Origin: Planctomycetota bacterium
GTDB taxonomy: Bacteria > Planctomycetota > PUPC01 > DSUN01
Assembly: GCA_035384565.1 (NCBI GenBank)
Contig: DAOOIT010000029.1
Location: 9,190-73,189 of the forward strand
Length of the DNA: 64,000 bases
Direction of reading: 5' to 3'
Shown: positions 7,924-17,716 of the stretch, piece by piece
How the letters are laid out: the number at the start of each line of letters is the position of its first letter
How positions within the stretch are numbered: the stretch's first letter is position 1
Program-made: the position numbers and the translations under genes
The notes under the pieces: model-generated
Told to the model about the DNA's origin: nothing
The model's database searches: none
Seen by the model: the letters and a program-made list of their open reading frames with translations, nothing else

Positions 7924-8865
7924 ATGGCGAAGCTTGAGTCCGTCACACGTGGCGGCCTCCCGACCAGGCCGTTCGCCTGGGTGCTCCTGTGCGCGGCCCT
8001 TGCGGGATCGCCATGGGCACGGGCCGCCGAAGAGCGAAAGCCCAGTGTCCCGGGCGTCAGGATCATTCGCGATGTGCCCTACGGCCCTCACGGGGCGAGG
8101 AATCTCCTGGACATCTACCTGCCCGAGGGGGGCCCCGCGCCCCGCCCGCTGGTCATCTGCATTCACGGCGGGGGCTGGGCAGGAGGTGACAAGAGGGGCT
8201 ATGCGGCCCTCGGCGAACTCCTGGCCCGCAGGGGCTTCGCCGCCGTCTCGCTCACCTACCGCTTCGCACCCGCCTGGCGCGCCCCGACCCAGATGGATGA
8301 CGTGCAGCGCGCCGTCCGCTGGCTGCGAAAGAACGCAGAGGAGTACGGCCTGGACCCGAAGCGCTTCGGCGCTATCGGCGGCTCGGCGGGTGGTCATCTC
8401 GCCTCGTACCTCGGCCTCACCGAAACGCGCGACAACAGCGATGCAGAACTGGCGAAGTACTCCAGCCGCGTGCAGTGCGTCGTGGACTGCTATGGCCCCG
8501 TTGACCTGGTGGCCATGATGAGTTCGGCCTCGGCCCCCATCGTGCAGGGCTTCATCGGCAAGCCTCTGGCGGGGAACGAGGAGGATTACCGCAGGGCGTC
8601 CCCCGTCACCTATGTTGCGAAGGATGCGCCGCCGTTCCTCATCCTGCATGGCACCCGCGACGTGGGCACTTCGCGCGGCCAGGTGCCGATGGAGCAGTCG
8701 GTCGAGTTCCACGAGAAGCTGCGCAAGGCGGGTGCAGAGGCCACCTTGATCAAGGTCGAGGGCGCCGGCCACGGGTTCAGCTTCGGCAGCCCGGATCCCG
8801 AGATCCAGAAGGCGTTGGCTGCGACGCTCGACTTCTTCACGAAGCACTTGATGAAGAAGGACTGA
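7924..8865 (+). CDS. Exported alpha/beta-hydrolase (esterase/lipase, BD-FAE-like)
   Basis: This 313-residue secreted hydrolase starts at the ATG 9 bases after AAGGAG. A signal peptide (hydrophobic core WVLLCAALAG, cut near ARA) is followed by an alpha/beta-hydrolase domain. It has the oxyanion motif HGGGW at about residue 79, nucleophile elbow GGSAGGH at about 152 (Ser), an acid residue region near LHGTRD at about 240, and catalytic His in GAGHGF near 280. The closest families are acetylxylan/feruloyl esterases and kynurenine-formamidase-like lipases. Removal of ester groups from plant or algal polysaccharides would fit the exported carbohydrate-related neighbours. Confidence 0.88.
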   Translation: MAKLESVTRGGLPTRPFAWVLLCAALAGSPWARAAEERKPSVPGVRIIRDVPYGPHGARNLLDIYLPEGGPAPRPLVICIHGGGWAGGDKRGYAALGELLARRGFAAVSLTYRFAPAWRAPTQMDDVQRAVRWLRKNAEEYGLDPKRFGAIGGSAGGHLASYLGLTETRDNSDAELAKYSSRVQCVVDCYGPVDLVAMMSSASAPIVQGFIGKPLAGNEEDYRRASPVTYVAKDAPPFLILHGTRDVGTSRGQVPMEQSVEFHEKLRKAGAEATLIKVEGAGHGFSFGSPDPEIQKALAATLDFFTKHLMKKD

Positions 8866-8923
8866 GCAGGTTGGCGGCAATCCCGATGGCCTGCCACTTC
8901 CTACCCAGGAGCGCTCGAGTCAT

Positions 8924-11203
8924 ATGAACAACAGGCGGGAATGGGCCGGCCGTGTGGCCGCCTCAGGCGTCCTCCTCGCTGTCTTCGCCCTCCACCACGG
9001 AGCGAGCGTCGGCCAAGCCGCCGCCACGCCGCTGGGTTCGCCGGACTTCCGGCCATCGCCGACACAGCCCGTGGGCTGGCGCGGCGACTGGATGGGGCGA
9101 TTCCCTGGGGCCACTCCGCCGAGGACCTGGAGCCGCCGAATCAAGGGGAGCACGACCGAGCTCCGATACCAGGCCGACAAGCCGGCCGGCGAGCCGGGGG
9201 CCGCTGGCCGCCCGCTCGAGTACTTCACCATCAAGGATTGGCTCGTGGCCGGGCCGTTCGCGGCAGAAGACCCCGCCAGGAACATCGAGCTGGACTTCCT
9301 TGGCGGCGAAGACAAGGTGGAACCCTCGGCAGGCACCAAGGCGGGCGAGAGGACCTGGAAGCCGCTCCGCGTGGGCATCGAAACCCAGAGCCGCCACTAC
9401 CACAACGAGGGCACCTGCGGCGATCTGAACGTGGACTTCGTCTACGTGTTCGGGAACCTGCCCGAGGCCGTGGCGGAGCAGAAGCCCGCGGCGCCGCTCG
9501 ACAACAGGGTGGCCTATGCCCACACCTACATCCACTCGCCCGCAGCCGCCGACGTGATGCTGCGGGTAAACTACTCGGCCGCCGCCATCAAAGTGCTCCT
9601 GAACGGCCGCTCCGTGACGGTCAAGCGGGACCAGCCGACCAAGGTCGCGCTGGAGAGGGGCTGGAACCGCCTGCTGCTCAAGGTGGCGAGCGGCCAGGCC
9701 ACAGGCCCCGTCGGCCAGAACTCCTGGGTCAGCTTCTGGCGGTGCGCGGCCTATGTCGAGCCCGTGCTGCCCGTCTCCTACGAGGCGAGGAACATCGCCT
9801 GGATGACTCCGATGACCGGGCGAAGCATGTCCCAGCCCATCGTCGTGGGCGACAGGGTGTACATCGGGTCGGCCATGACCGACCTCCTGTGCCTGGACAA
9901 GAGGACCGGCAAGATCCTCTGGTTACGCTCCAACACACCCTACGACGCGATGACCGATGCAGAGCGCGCGGCGGTCCCCGAGGTGAGGGAGAAGATCGAG
10001 CCGCTGGTGGCCCGGCTCAACGCACTCAATGACGATGCCGTGAAGGCCATCAACGCAGCCGTGTCCAGCATCGGCCTCTCGTCGGAGGAGCAGGCGCAGC
10101 TCGACAAGACTCTCAAAGCCAAGGCCGACGCCGAGCGGGCCATCCATGATGCTTTCGCCGCCGTGAACCGCAAGAGATTCCCGCAGATGTACAAGAACGA
10201 GGTCTCCTCCAGCAACGCCACGCCGCTCAGCGACGGCGAGCGCGTCTACTGGGCCTGCGGCGGCGGGATGAAGGGGCCTGGCTCCTACGTCATCGCCTGC
10301 TTCGACCTCGATGGCAAGCGGCTGTGGAGTTGGCATGATGGCGGCTCGCTCGGGGCCCAGGAGCACGGCACCCATTACTCGCCGAACCTGGTGGACGGCA
10401 AGCTCATCTACGCCGCCAATATGACTCTACTCGGCCTCGACGCGAGAACGGGCAGGGAGATGTGGCGGAACAGCCCCGACGACTGGCAGAACGGCGGCCA
10501 CGGCAGTTCCTCACCCCTCGTCGTCAAGGTGGGCTCCGAGAACGCCATCCTCCATAACCGCTACATCCACCGCGTGTCCGACGGCACGGTCATCTGCCCA
10601 AGCCAACTGGACGTCTGGGGCGTCCTGACGCCGATCGTCGAGAACAACGTGATGTACAACCCCTGCCGCTGGCGCGGGTGGAAGGACCCCGCCGGCTTCA
10701 TCGCCGTCAAGCCGCCGGCCAGCGCGGCCCCGGGGGCCAGGTGTGAGACCGTGCTGGAACTGGACGGCAGGGACGCGACTATGATGACGCGCCAGCCCGG
10801 CGCCGTCTTCATGGTTGCCTCGCCGCTCTACGTGGACGGCGTGGTCTACTCCGTCGAGATGGGCGGCGGGCTGGCCGCGGTGGACACGGCGGCAGGGAAG
10901 ACGCTATTCCGCCAGTACCTGGACGGCTACAACCGCTATCACCGCTTCCTCTACGGGGTTGCGGCCAGCCCCACGCTGGCGGGCAAGCTCATCTACATCA
11001 CCGACGACGCCGGCTACACCCACATCATCGAGCCCGGGCCGCAACTCAAGGAGGTGGGGCGCAACCTCATCGAGAACATCCACCTCTCCGGCCAGGGCGG
11101 CAACCCGTGCAGGCAGGAGTCCTTCTACACCTCGCCCTACTTCGAGGGCAAGGCCATGTACCTGCGAGGCGAAGAGTACCTCTACTGCATCCGCGAGGAA
11201 TGA
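8924..11203 (+). CDS. Exported PQQ-type beta-propeller protein
   Basis: This 759-residue protein has a signal peptide (GVLLAVFALHHGASVGQAAA). An N-terminal beta-sandwich-like part (about 90-270, FTIKDWLVAGPF and LNGRSVTVKR) is followed by a PQQ/WD-type propeller with blades such as VYIGSAMTDLLCLDKRTGKILW, LIYAANMTLLGLDARTGREMW and VVYSVEMGGGLAAVDTAAGKTLF. A helical insertion (about 345-410) interrupts the propeller. No dehydrogenase active-site motif is visible, so an enzyme call is not justified. The next gene, which follows its stop immediately, encodes a second propeller. The pair probably forms one transcription unit of cell-surface or periplasmic proteins. Confidence 0.8.
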   Translation: MNNRREWAGRVAASGVLLAVFALHHGASVGQAAATPLGSPDFRPSPTQPVGWRGDWMGRFPGATPPRTWSRRIKGSTTELRYQADKPAGEPGAAGRPLEYFTIKDWLVAGPFAAEDPARNIELDFLGGEDKVEPSAGTKAGERTWKPLRVGIETQSRHYHNEGTCGDLNVDFVYVFGNLPEAVAEQKPAAPLDNRVAYAHTYIHSPAAADVMLRVNYSAAAIKVLLNGRSVTVKRDQPTKVALERGWNRLLLKVASGQATGPVGQNSWVSFWRCAAYVEPVLPVSYEARNIAWMTPMTGRSMSQPIVVGDRVYIGSAMTDLLCLDKRTGKILWLRSNTPYDAMTDAERAAVPEVREKIEPLVARLNALNDDAVKAINAAVSSIGLSSEEQAQLDKTLKAKADAERAIHDAFAAVNRKRFPQMYKNEVSSSNATPLSDGERVYWACGGGMKGPGSYVIACFDLDGKRLWSWHDGGSLGAQEHGTHYSPNLVDGKLIYAANMTLLGLDARTGREMWRNSPDDWQNGGHGSSSPLVVKVGSENAILHNRYIHRVSDGTVICPSQLDVWGVLTPIVENNVMYNPCRWRGWKDPAGFIAVKPPASAAPGARCETVLELDGRDATMMTRQPGAVFMVASPLYVDGVVYSVEMGGGLAAVDTAAGKTLFRQYLDGYNRYHRFLYGVAASPTLAGKLIYITDDAGYTHIIEPGPQLKEVGRNLIENIHLSGQGGNPCRQESFYTSPYFEGKAMYLRGEEYLYCIREE

Positions 11204-12394
11204 ATGACGCGCGCGCGGACACTTCTATCGGCGCTCGTGGCTACGTGCTGCGCGCTGGAAGCGGCGGGCTGGCGCGGCGACGGCCGTGGGCAGTATCCTT
11301 CGGCCCACCCCGTCACCAGGTGGACGGACCGGGAGAACGTCCTCTGGAAGGCCGAGGTCGGCCGGGCGCAGTCTTCGCCCGTCGTGGTGGCGCAGCGCGT
11401 CCTCGTCACGGCCGAGCCTGACCTCCTCGTCTGCCTCGATGCCGGCACGGGTCGGGAGCTTTGGCGAAGGGCTCACAAGCTGGCCGACATCTCCGCGGAG
11501 GCGGCGGCCAAGGGCGCCCGCCACTCCAGCCAGTACGGCGACGCCACGCCTACCCCAGTGAGCGACGGCAAGTGGGTCTGGGTCTTCTTCAACACAGGCA
11601 TCGTCGCCTGCCACGACCTAGAGGGTAAGACCCGCTGGGCGAACTGGTATGACCTTCGGCAGACCACGACCTACGGGCGGACCGCCTCGCCGGTGCTGGT
11701 CGGCGGCCGGTTGCTTGTTCACTTCGGCCCGCTCGTGTGCCTGGATGCAGCCACGGGAAAGATGCTGTGGAAGAACGACAACGCCAGGGCGACGTACGGC
11801 ACACCCGCCGTCGCGCGCCTCGGGGACGTGGACGTGCTGGTCACGCCCAAGGGCCAGATTGTGCGCGTGGCCGATGGCCGGATTCTGGCTGCCGACCTGG
11901 GCAACTGCATGTACACCAGCCCAGTCGTGCAGGACCGCATCGTGTACTTTACTGATGGCAGCATGACGGCCGTGCAACTTCCCGAGAAGGCGGCGGAACA
12001 GGTCGAGTGCAAGGAGCTGTGGGCGGGCGACCTGACCGGCGAGTTCTTCGCCTCGCCGCTCATCCACAACGGGAGGCTTTACACGGCGGACAAGTCGGGG
12101 AAGTTCCACGTAATTGACGCCAGCAGCGGCAAGGTCATCCTGAGCAGGGAGTTGGAGTTCTCTCGGGCCTCGGGCGGCGAGGGGGCAAGTATCTACCCAA
12201 GCCCTTGCCTGGCGGGGAAGAGCCTCTTCATCAGCAACGACGCGGGGCAGACGATCGTCCTCGAGCCAGGCGATCAGGCCACAGCCGTCGGCGCAGGCTC
12301 GCTCTCGGAGGGTTCGGGCGCCACGCCGACCTTCAGCGGACAACGGATGTTCATCCGCGGCGGCCGGTTCCTCTACTGCCTGGCCGTCCCGTAA
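11204..12394 (+). CDS. Exported PQQ-type beta-propeller protein
   Basis: This 396-residue protein starts at the ATG directly after the previous stop (TGAATG). A short signal peptide (TLLSALVATCCALEAAG) contains Cys residues that could be a lipobox-like site. The rest is a single beta-propeller with repeated strands ending in DAGTGRELW, DLEGKTRW, DAATGKMLW and DASSGKVIL, the PQQ-repeat signature. It begins with GWRGDGRGQYP, as does part of the upstream protein (GWRGDWMGRFP), so the two are paralogous in their first propeller strand. Function unknown. It is convergent with the gene at 12434, with a 39-bp gap. Confidence 0.8.
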   Translation: MTRARTLLSALVATCCALEAAGWRGDGRGQYPSAHPVTRWTDRENVLWKAEVGRAQSSPVVVAQRVLVTAEPDLLVCLDAGTGRELWRRAHKLADISAEAAAKGARHSSQYGDATPTPVSDGKWVWVFFNTGIVACHDLEGKTRWANWYDLRQTTTYGRTASPVLVGGRLLVHFGPLVCLDAATGKMLWKNDNARATYGTPAVARLGDVDVLVTPKGQIVRVADGRILAADLGNCMYTSPVVQDRIVYFTDGSMTAVQLPEKAAEQVECKELWAGDLTGEFFASPLIHNGRLYTADKSGKFHVIDASSGKVILSRELEFSRASGGEGASIYPSPCLAGKSLFISNDAGQTIVLEPGDQATAVGAGSLSEGSGATPTFSGQRMFIRGGRFLYCLAVP

Positions 12395-12433
12395 GCCTCA
12401 CCCGAAGCGAGGAGCGCGGCGCCTCCTGGGGAC

Positions 12434-14347
12434 TCACTTCGCGCGGCTCGAAGGCTTCTCGATGCGGATGAAGTCGTTCTCCACGTCGCCATCGCAGTCA
12501 ATCGTGTAGTCGCCAGGCGACTTCATCTGAACGGCTCTCTCCATCGCCTGTTGCCCGATCCGGTAGCCGTGGGTGATCGTCACCGCGGGGTCGTGCGTCG
12601 CCGCTGGGATCGCGTGCAGGCAAGCGCGGATGACATTGACGCCGGGGCGGCCCGTGAACCGGGCATAGACGACGTCGGCCGGCTTCTCCAGCCGCACGTC
12701 GGTGTCGTAGTTGTAGCGCCAATGCTGCACCCAGGTCGGCACATCCGCCTTGTAGACTTCCGTGAAGTCCCTCGGCTCCCCCACAGCGTAGGCGATACGA
12801 TTGTCGGTGTTCTTTGCCCCCTGCTCCTGATGGGTGTTGAAGGTGCCGCCGATGCTGAACCAGGCGATCCTCGTGCCAGGCGGCGCGGGCAGCCGCACCA
12901 CCACGTCGCCGTGAATCCGGTCCAGCTTTCGCTCGGGGTCGTAGTCCTTGGGCATCTCGACCACGTGCCGCTTCAGGTCGCCAGGATCGGCGACATTGGG
13001 AAGGATGAGGACGGGTTCGGTGAGGCCGCCGTAGCGATCGCCGGCGTCGTAGCGGAGGCGATTCGTGCCTTTCTTGAGTCGGGGCAGCGAGATGGGCGCG
13101 ACCTGGACCCACGTGTCAATGGCCAGCGAGCGAATCGTGGCTCCCCCCTCCCCCGCCGCGCGGAACCGGGCGAGGTAGCCATAGGTGCCCTTGACCCATC
13201 TGGTCAGGTCAATCGCCCTCTCGGCGCCCCCGTCCACATCGGCCCAGGTCAGCCCGTTGTCCAGCGAGAGGGCGACCCGAACATCGCCTTGCGCATCAAG
13301 GGTGATGACCGAAGCGTCCGAGTCGTCGTCCTCCTTCAGGATGTCGTGGACCTTCGGGGCGATGACGAAGGGGGTGAAGACGCGGAAGACGGCTTCCGCA
13401 TCCTTGCCCGAGAGGCGCAGGCCGTTCGCAGTCGGCGTGGCGCCCCGCGACGAGTAGGCGCCATCGGCGAAGTCGCGGCTCGCGTCGGTGAGGTCGGGCG
13501 CGTAACGGAAGAGGCCCTCGCCGTGATTCCACTTGGTGAAGTCGCGGTGGTTGGGCTTCATGCCCACCGGCTCTTGAAGAATCAGGTCACGCACCCACTT
13601 CTCGCGGTTGTATTCGGGGCGATGGTTCCAGTGGCCGCCCTTCGGCTGCCACCACCGCGTGAGGCTCTCGCCGGGGCGCAGCGAGAAGTCGGCCGTGTGG
13701 CTGCCCTGGAACCAGCGGTATTGGAAGTCAACTCCACTCTTCGCGTAGATATCGGCGACCTTGGCGGCCTCCTTGGGTGTGCCGTGATGGGGGAAGAAGG
13801 GCTTGATGCGGCCGATGGAGTCGAGCCAGAGCTGCTTGTCGGTCTGCGCTTCCTTGAGACTGGCCACCATGCCGTCTGGCTTGATGAGGACGCCACGGAC
13901 GTCCACATCGAAGTAATGCCAGGCGCCGCTGTAGAAAATCTCGGTAGCGCAGTGGGCCCAGCCCGAGAGCCCGAAACTCCTCCCTGTGGTGAAGCCGCAG
14001 CCGTAGTAGATGCCCTCCACAGTGGGCCCGAAGATGCCGCAGTAGCCGCAGTTGTAGACGTTGAGGAGCTTCAGCGGCTCGCGCATCGTGGCGTACTCGG
14101 CGAACGGGTCGGGGCCTTCGACCACCTCGTAGAAGTGGTACAGCCCCGTCTCGTAGTCGCACAGGTACTGCCAGATGGCGATGGCGAGGTCGTTGTCCTG
14201 CTTGTCGCGCCAGGCGTGGAAGTTGCGGAAGCGGGCCAGGTCGGTCGTATCGGCATTGTGTTCGCTGGTAACACGAGGACAGTGGGCAGGGCCCCCACCG
14301 GCGGCGCACGCCCAGGCAAGCGCAATGATGAGCACCATTCGGCGCAT
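12434..14347 (-). CDS. Exported protein with transglutaminase-like Cys-His-Asp core
   Basis: This 637-residue protein starts at an ATG after GAGGAG; the open frame extends much further upstream but overlaps the divergent gene. A signal peptide (MVLIIALAWACAAGG) is followed by a domain with NVYNCGYCG (Cys about 103), GWAHCAT (His about 132) and YFDVDV (Asp about 147-149). That spacing matches the transglutaminase/cysteine-protease triad. The C-terminal half is beta-rich (LSLDNGLTWADV). It resembles the divergent neighbour at 14447 in both the triad region and the following sandwich. The activity (peptidase, amidase or inactive) is unknown. Confidence 0.7.
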   Translation of the reverse strand: MRRMVLIIALAWACAAGGGPAHCPRVTSEHNADTTDLARFRNFHAWRDKQDNDLAIAIWQYLCDYETGLYHFYEVVEGPDPFAEYATMREPLKLLNVYNCGYCGIFGPTVEGIYYGCGFTTGRSFGLSGWAHCATEIFYSGAWHYFDVDVRGVLIKPDGMVASLKEAQTDKQLWLDSIGRIKPFFPHHGTPKEAAKVADIYAKSGVDFQYRWFQGSHTADFSLRPGESLTRWWQPKGGHWNHRPEYNREKWVRDLILQEPVGMKPNHRDFTKWNHGEGLFRYAPDLTDASRDFADGAYSSRGATPTANGLRLSGKDAEAVFRVFTPFVIAPKVHDILKEDDDSDASVITLDAQGDVRVALSLDNGLTWADVDGGAERAIDLTRWVKGTYGYLARFRAAGEGGATIRSLAIDTWVQVAPISLPRLKKGTNRLRYDAGDRYGGLTEPVLILPNVADPGDLKRHVVEMPKDYDPERKLDRIHGDVVVRLPAPPGTRIAWFSIGGTFNTHQEQGAKNTDNRIAYAVGEPRDFTEVYKADVPTWVQHWRYNYDTDVRLEKPADVVYARFTGRPGVNVIRACLHAIPAATHDPAVTITHGYRIGQQAMERAVQMKSPGDYTIDCDGDVENDFIRIEKPSSRAK

Positions 14348-14373
14348 GGCGTCTCCTCTCGGCGACTGCGGGG

Positions 14374-14401
14374 TTGAAAACCGCTGCGAACCGCCTATAG
14401 T
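14374..14401 (+). promoter_or_regulatory. Promoter of the large LamG/transglutaminase-like gene
   Basis: TTGAAA (14374-14379), a 16-bp spacer and TATAGT (14396-14401). Transcription from about 14408 requires the ATG at 14447 rather than 14402. The same short intergenic region must also serve the divergent gene. Confidence 0.7.
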
Positions 14402-14446
14402 ATGCGCATGTCGAGCGTTCGTTCCAGTGGCACAGGAGATCTCGGG

Positions 14447-17400
14447 ATGTTGGCCCTGGCGCGATGGGCGGTGGCGGCGACGGCACTCGTTCTGGCGGCG
14501 AGCGCCCCGACGGCACGGGCAGCAACGGTGGACCTGACGCGCCCGTTCGAGGCAGACAAGGAAACCCTCTGCCTCTTTCACCTCGACGACGTGGCCAGCG
14601 GCGAGGTGAAGGATGCCGTGGCCGATGGAAGGTCCGGCAGGGTGAAGAGTCCGGCCGCGGCGGCGGGCAAGTTCGGCGGGGCGCTGGACTGCGATGGGGA
14701 GAAAGGCTGGGCGGACGTGACCGACCTCGCCGAATCGAAGGGGCTGAAGGCGCTCACCGTGGAGTGCTGGGTGAAGCTGCGCGGCCGAGCCGTCGGCGAC
14801 GTGGTGTGCCGCGGCAGCCAGTACATGATCCGTCTCTCGACGTCGGTGATCGCTTCCTTCTGGATTGACGGGACGTGGCGATACGTGAGGGGGAACCGAG
14901 CCGTGCCTGTGGACCGCTGGACCCATCTGGCGATCACATGGGACCAAGGGACGAGGAAGGTGGGCATCTGTGTGGATGGGCGGCTGGACGTGGAGCAGGT
15001 CCCCGAGGGCATCACTGACGGGGCACTCGGCGGCGGACTGGGCACGCTGCGGTTGGGCGGTCACACCTGGGAGTCCCCTGCCCCCAACCTCAACGGCCTG
15101 CTCGATGAGGTGCGCGTCTCGTCCGTGGTGCGCGAGTACCAGCCGCTGCCAGGGTCCGAACCGATCGCGGCCGCCCCACCGTCGCGGCGCGCCGAGGAGC
15201 CGAGCCCATCGGAGTTCGTCTTCCCCTGGGGAGTAAGCAAGGACTCTACGGACGCGCCGAAGTCCCACACCCAGCGAATCACCGAAGGCGTGCAACGATA
15301 CAAGGTGACTCAAGGCGGCACGATGGACGGACGAGGCTGCCGCACACCCATGGGCGTGGGGATGAATGGCGAAGGGGCGTTCTTCCAAACCTGGGAGTCG
15401 AACCGCTCGGTGCGGATGGAAAACGTGGGCGACACCGACGTGGTGAACCCCTGGGTATCGAACGGGCGGAACAACTTCCGAAACGTCGCGGAGATCGTGC
15501 AATCGGCCGTCATCCCCGGCATGACCGACGCGGAGAAGGCCCAGGCGATCTGGTTCCAGCAGATTCGCCACCGTCACCACTCGTCGGGCGAGAACAACGA
15601 ACTGTGCGACGTGGTAAAGGTCTTCAACGTCTACGGCTTCAACACCTGCGGCAACGATTCCATCTGCCTGGCGACCTTGTGGAAGCAGGCTGGGCTCAAG
15701 GTGGCGCCAGCCCGGGCCCTCGGCCACTGCATCTCGCAGGCCTTCTACGACGGGGCATGGCATTTCCTGGACGGCGACCTGCACTCTATCTACCTGCTGC
15801 GCGACAATGAGACCGTGGCCAGCGACGTGCAAATCGCCCGAGACCACGACCTCGTCAAGCGCACCCACTCCAACGGCATCCTGCTCGTGGACACGCCGTG
15901 GGACGGCCAGGGGACCGCGGCCCTCTACTTCACCGAGAGCGAGATCACAGGCGACCGCTCGGGCAGGGCCGACACCACAATGAACATGGTCCTCCGCCCC
16001 GGCGAGGCCCTTGTATGGCGCTGGGGGCAGTGGAAGCCCCTGAAGTACCAGGGCGCGCTCTACACGACGCCCTCTTACCCCCACACAATCTACAACGGCC
16101 TGTGGGAGTACCGTCCGGACCTGACGAAGCCGGCCTGGCGCCGGGGCGCCACGACGGTTGAAAGCATCACGGCGGGCCCCGACGGCCTGGCAGCCGAGGA
16201 CGGAAAGGCCGGGTCGATCGTATGGACACTGCGGAGCCCGTATCCATTCGTGGGCGGGCGACTCGAAGCCGACGGCGATGGCGCGCGCTTCTCCGTCTGC
16301 CGGGACGGCAAGTCCTGGCAGCAGGCGGCAGTGGGCAGCCTGGACCGGTTCTTCCCCGCCACGGGCCAGCCGAGCTACAGCTACCAGGTGAGGTGCGAGC
16401 TGGCTGGTAAAGCGTCGCTGAAGAAGATCGCCATCCTCAATGACGTGCAGATGGCGCCGATGGCCATGCCCGAGATGGCGGTGGGCGAGAACAGCTTCAC
16501 CTACACCGATGAGACCAAAGGCCCACGCGAGGTCCGCATCACCCACGAGTGGGTTGAACGCTCCGCCACCCGGCCCCCCGCCGCACCCGAGGCGGTCTAT
16601 CCGCCCGATGGCGGCGAGTCGGATGGAACGGACATCGTGTTCAGATGGACCGCCCCACCCGACCCCGACGGGGATGCGATGAGCGACTACCAGTTCGAGC
16701 TATCGCGGCGGGCCGATGTGCGGTTTCCTCTCTCAATGAGCTTCTACAAGCTCGCCTCGCGCACGCTGGACGCGAAGCGGGAGTGGACGGGACGCGGGTT
16801 CAAGTTCTCCGATGTGAAGCCGCAGTACACTCTGAGCGAGCCGGGCCTCCTGACGCCCGATACAAAGTACTACTGGCGTGTGCGCGCGATGGATGCCAAG
16901 GGGCTCTGGGGGCCGTGGAGCAAGACGTTCGCTTTCACTGCGCGCGGAGCGGCATATCCCCTCGACGTGAAGCTGGATTGGGACGAGGCGAAGGGGGTTG
17001 GAACGCTGACGTGGCAGGCGAATCCGGTGGGCCGCAGGCCCGCGAAGTATCGAGTGTACGGCAGCGACGAGAGGGGCTTCACCGTGATGGACAAGCCCCG
17101 CCAGCTCAGCCTGGGGGTCTCGGCCAAGACCGACATGGCGGCCTGGAATCCGTGGGCGCCCCCCAACTTCATCGCCGAGACCCCTGAGACCAGGCTCGTG
17201 GTGATGGGACCAGACGCCCCTGCCGCCGGCAACAAGACCTATTACCGCGTGGTGGCCGTGGACGAGGCGGGCAAGCGCAGCGGGCCGTCCGACTATGCCG
17301 TGGCACCGAGGCCCATCATCTACTCCAGGCCCGTTGTGGCAGCGAAGGTGGGCGAACCGTACAAGTACCAGGTGTCTGCCAACCGCTCGCTAGGCGACCT

Positions 17401-17692
17401 CACGGCGCGGATGCAGGGCGAGAACCAGGTGAGCGGTTACTTCGACATCGAGAAGCCGAAGTTCGCGCTCGCCCAGGGGCCGGCATGGCTCAAGATTGAT
17501 GCGGCCACGGGCCTCCTCTCCGGCATCCCGGATGCGCCGGGCAAAGCCGAGGTGGTGGTCACGGCCACCATTGACCGACAGGTGCGGCAGCTCGACGAGA
17601 AGGCGCTGGTGTGGGGCAGAGAGAAGGTGCTCTCCACCGCCACGACACGGGTAGGGGTCGCTACTCAGAAGTTCGCCCTCGAGGCCCGGTAG
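14447..17692 (+). CDS. Large exported LamG / transglutaminase-like / Fn3 / Ig-like protein
   Basis: This 1081-residue protein starts at the ATG 7 bases after AGGAGA. A signal peptide (LARWAVAATALVLAASA) is followed by several domains. A LamG/concanavalin domain (about 35-225) has LTVECWVKLRG, THLAITWDQG and GLLDEVRVS. A transglutaminase-like core (about 385-450) has FNTCGND, GHCIS and FLDGDL. Then come a beta-sandwich, a fibronectin-III-like segment (about 700-850, DTKYYWRVRAMDAKG) and a C-terminal putative-Ig domain (GPAWLKIDAATGLLSGIP). The triad aligns with that of the divergent gene product. A role in binding and cleaving a surface or extracellular polymer is plausible but unproven. Confidence 0.75.
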   Translation: MLALARWAVAATALVLAASAPTARAATVDLTRPFEADKETLCLFHLDDVASGEVKDAVADGRSGRVKSPAAAAGKFGGALDCDGEKGWADVTDLAESKGLKALTVECWVKLRGRAVGDVVCRGSQYMIRLSTSVIASFWIDGTWRYVRGNRAVPVDRWTHLAITWDQGTRKVGICVDGRLDVEQVPEGITDGALGGGLGTLRLGGHTWESPAPNLNGLLDEVRVSSVVREYQPLPGSEPIAAAPPSRRAEEPSPSEFVFPWGVSKDSTDAPKSHTQRITEGVQRYKVTQGGTMDGRGCRTPMGVGMNGEGAFFQTWESNRSVRMENVGDTDVVNPWVSNGRNNFRNVAEIVQSAVIPGMTDAEKAQAIWFQQIRHRHHSSGENNELCDVVKVFNVYGFNTCGNDSICLATLWKQAGLKVAPARALGHCISQAFYDGAWHFLDGDLHSIYLLRDNETVASDVQIARDHDLVKRTHSNGILLVDTPWDGQGTAALYFTESEITGDRSGRADTTMNMVLRPGEALVWRWGQWKPLKYQGALYTTPSYPHTIYNGLWEYRPDLTKPAWRRGATTVESITAGPDGLAAEDGKAGSIVWTLRSPYPFVGGRLEADGDGARFSVCRDGKSWQQAAVGSLDRFFPATGQPSYSYQVRCELAGKASLKKIAILNDVQMAPMAMPEMAVGENSFTYTDETKGPREVRITHEWVERSATRPPAAPEAVYPPDGGESDGTDIVFRWTAPPDPDGDAMSDYQFELSRRADVRFPLSMSFYKLASRTLDAKREWTGRGFKFSDVKPQYTLSEPGLLTPDTKYYWRVRAMDAKGLWGPWSKTFAFTARGAAYPLDVKLDWDEAKGVGTLTWQANPVGRRPAKYRVYGSDERGFTVMDKPRQLSLGVSAKTDMAAWNPWAPPNFIAETPETRLVVMGPDAPAAGNKTYYRVVAVDEAGKRSGPSDYAVAPRPIIYSRPVVAAKVGEPYKYQVSANRSLGDLTARMQGENQVSGYFDIEKPKFALAQGPAWLKIDAATGLLSGIPDAPGKAEVVVTATIDRQVRQLDEKALVWGREKVLSTATTRVGVATQKFALEAR

Positions 17693-17716
17693 GAGAGGCG
17701 AGAGCCCGCGCCTCTC
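17693..17716. terminator. Hairpin between convergent genes
   Basis: GAGAGGCG (17693-17700) and CGCCTCTC (17709-17716) form a perfect 8-bp stem with an 8-base loop, starting at the base after the plus-strand stop and overlapping the stop codon of the minus-strand gene. It is placed to act as a two-way terminator, but has no T-tract. Confidence 0.5.

Noticed and set aside
14348..16546. A 1370-codon open frame on the minus strand that extends the gene ending at 12434
   Set aside because: The upstream half is antisense to the well-supported LamG/transglutaminase-like gene and has no domain content. A ribosome site and signal peptide mark the start at 14347.
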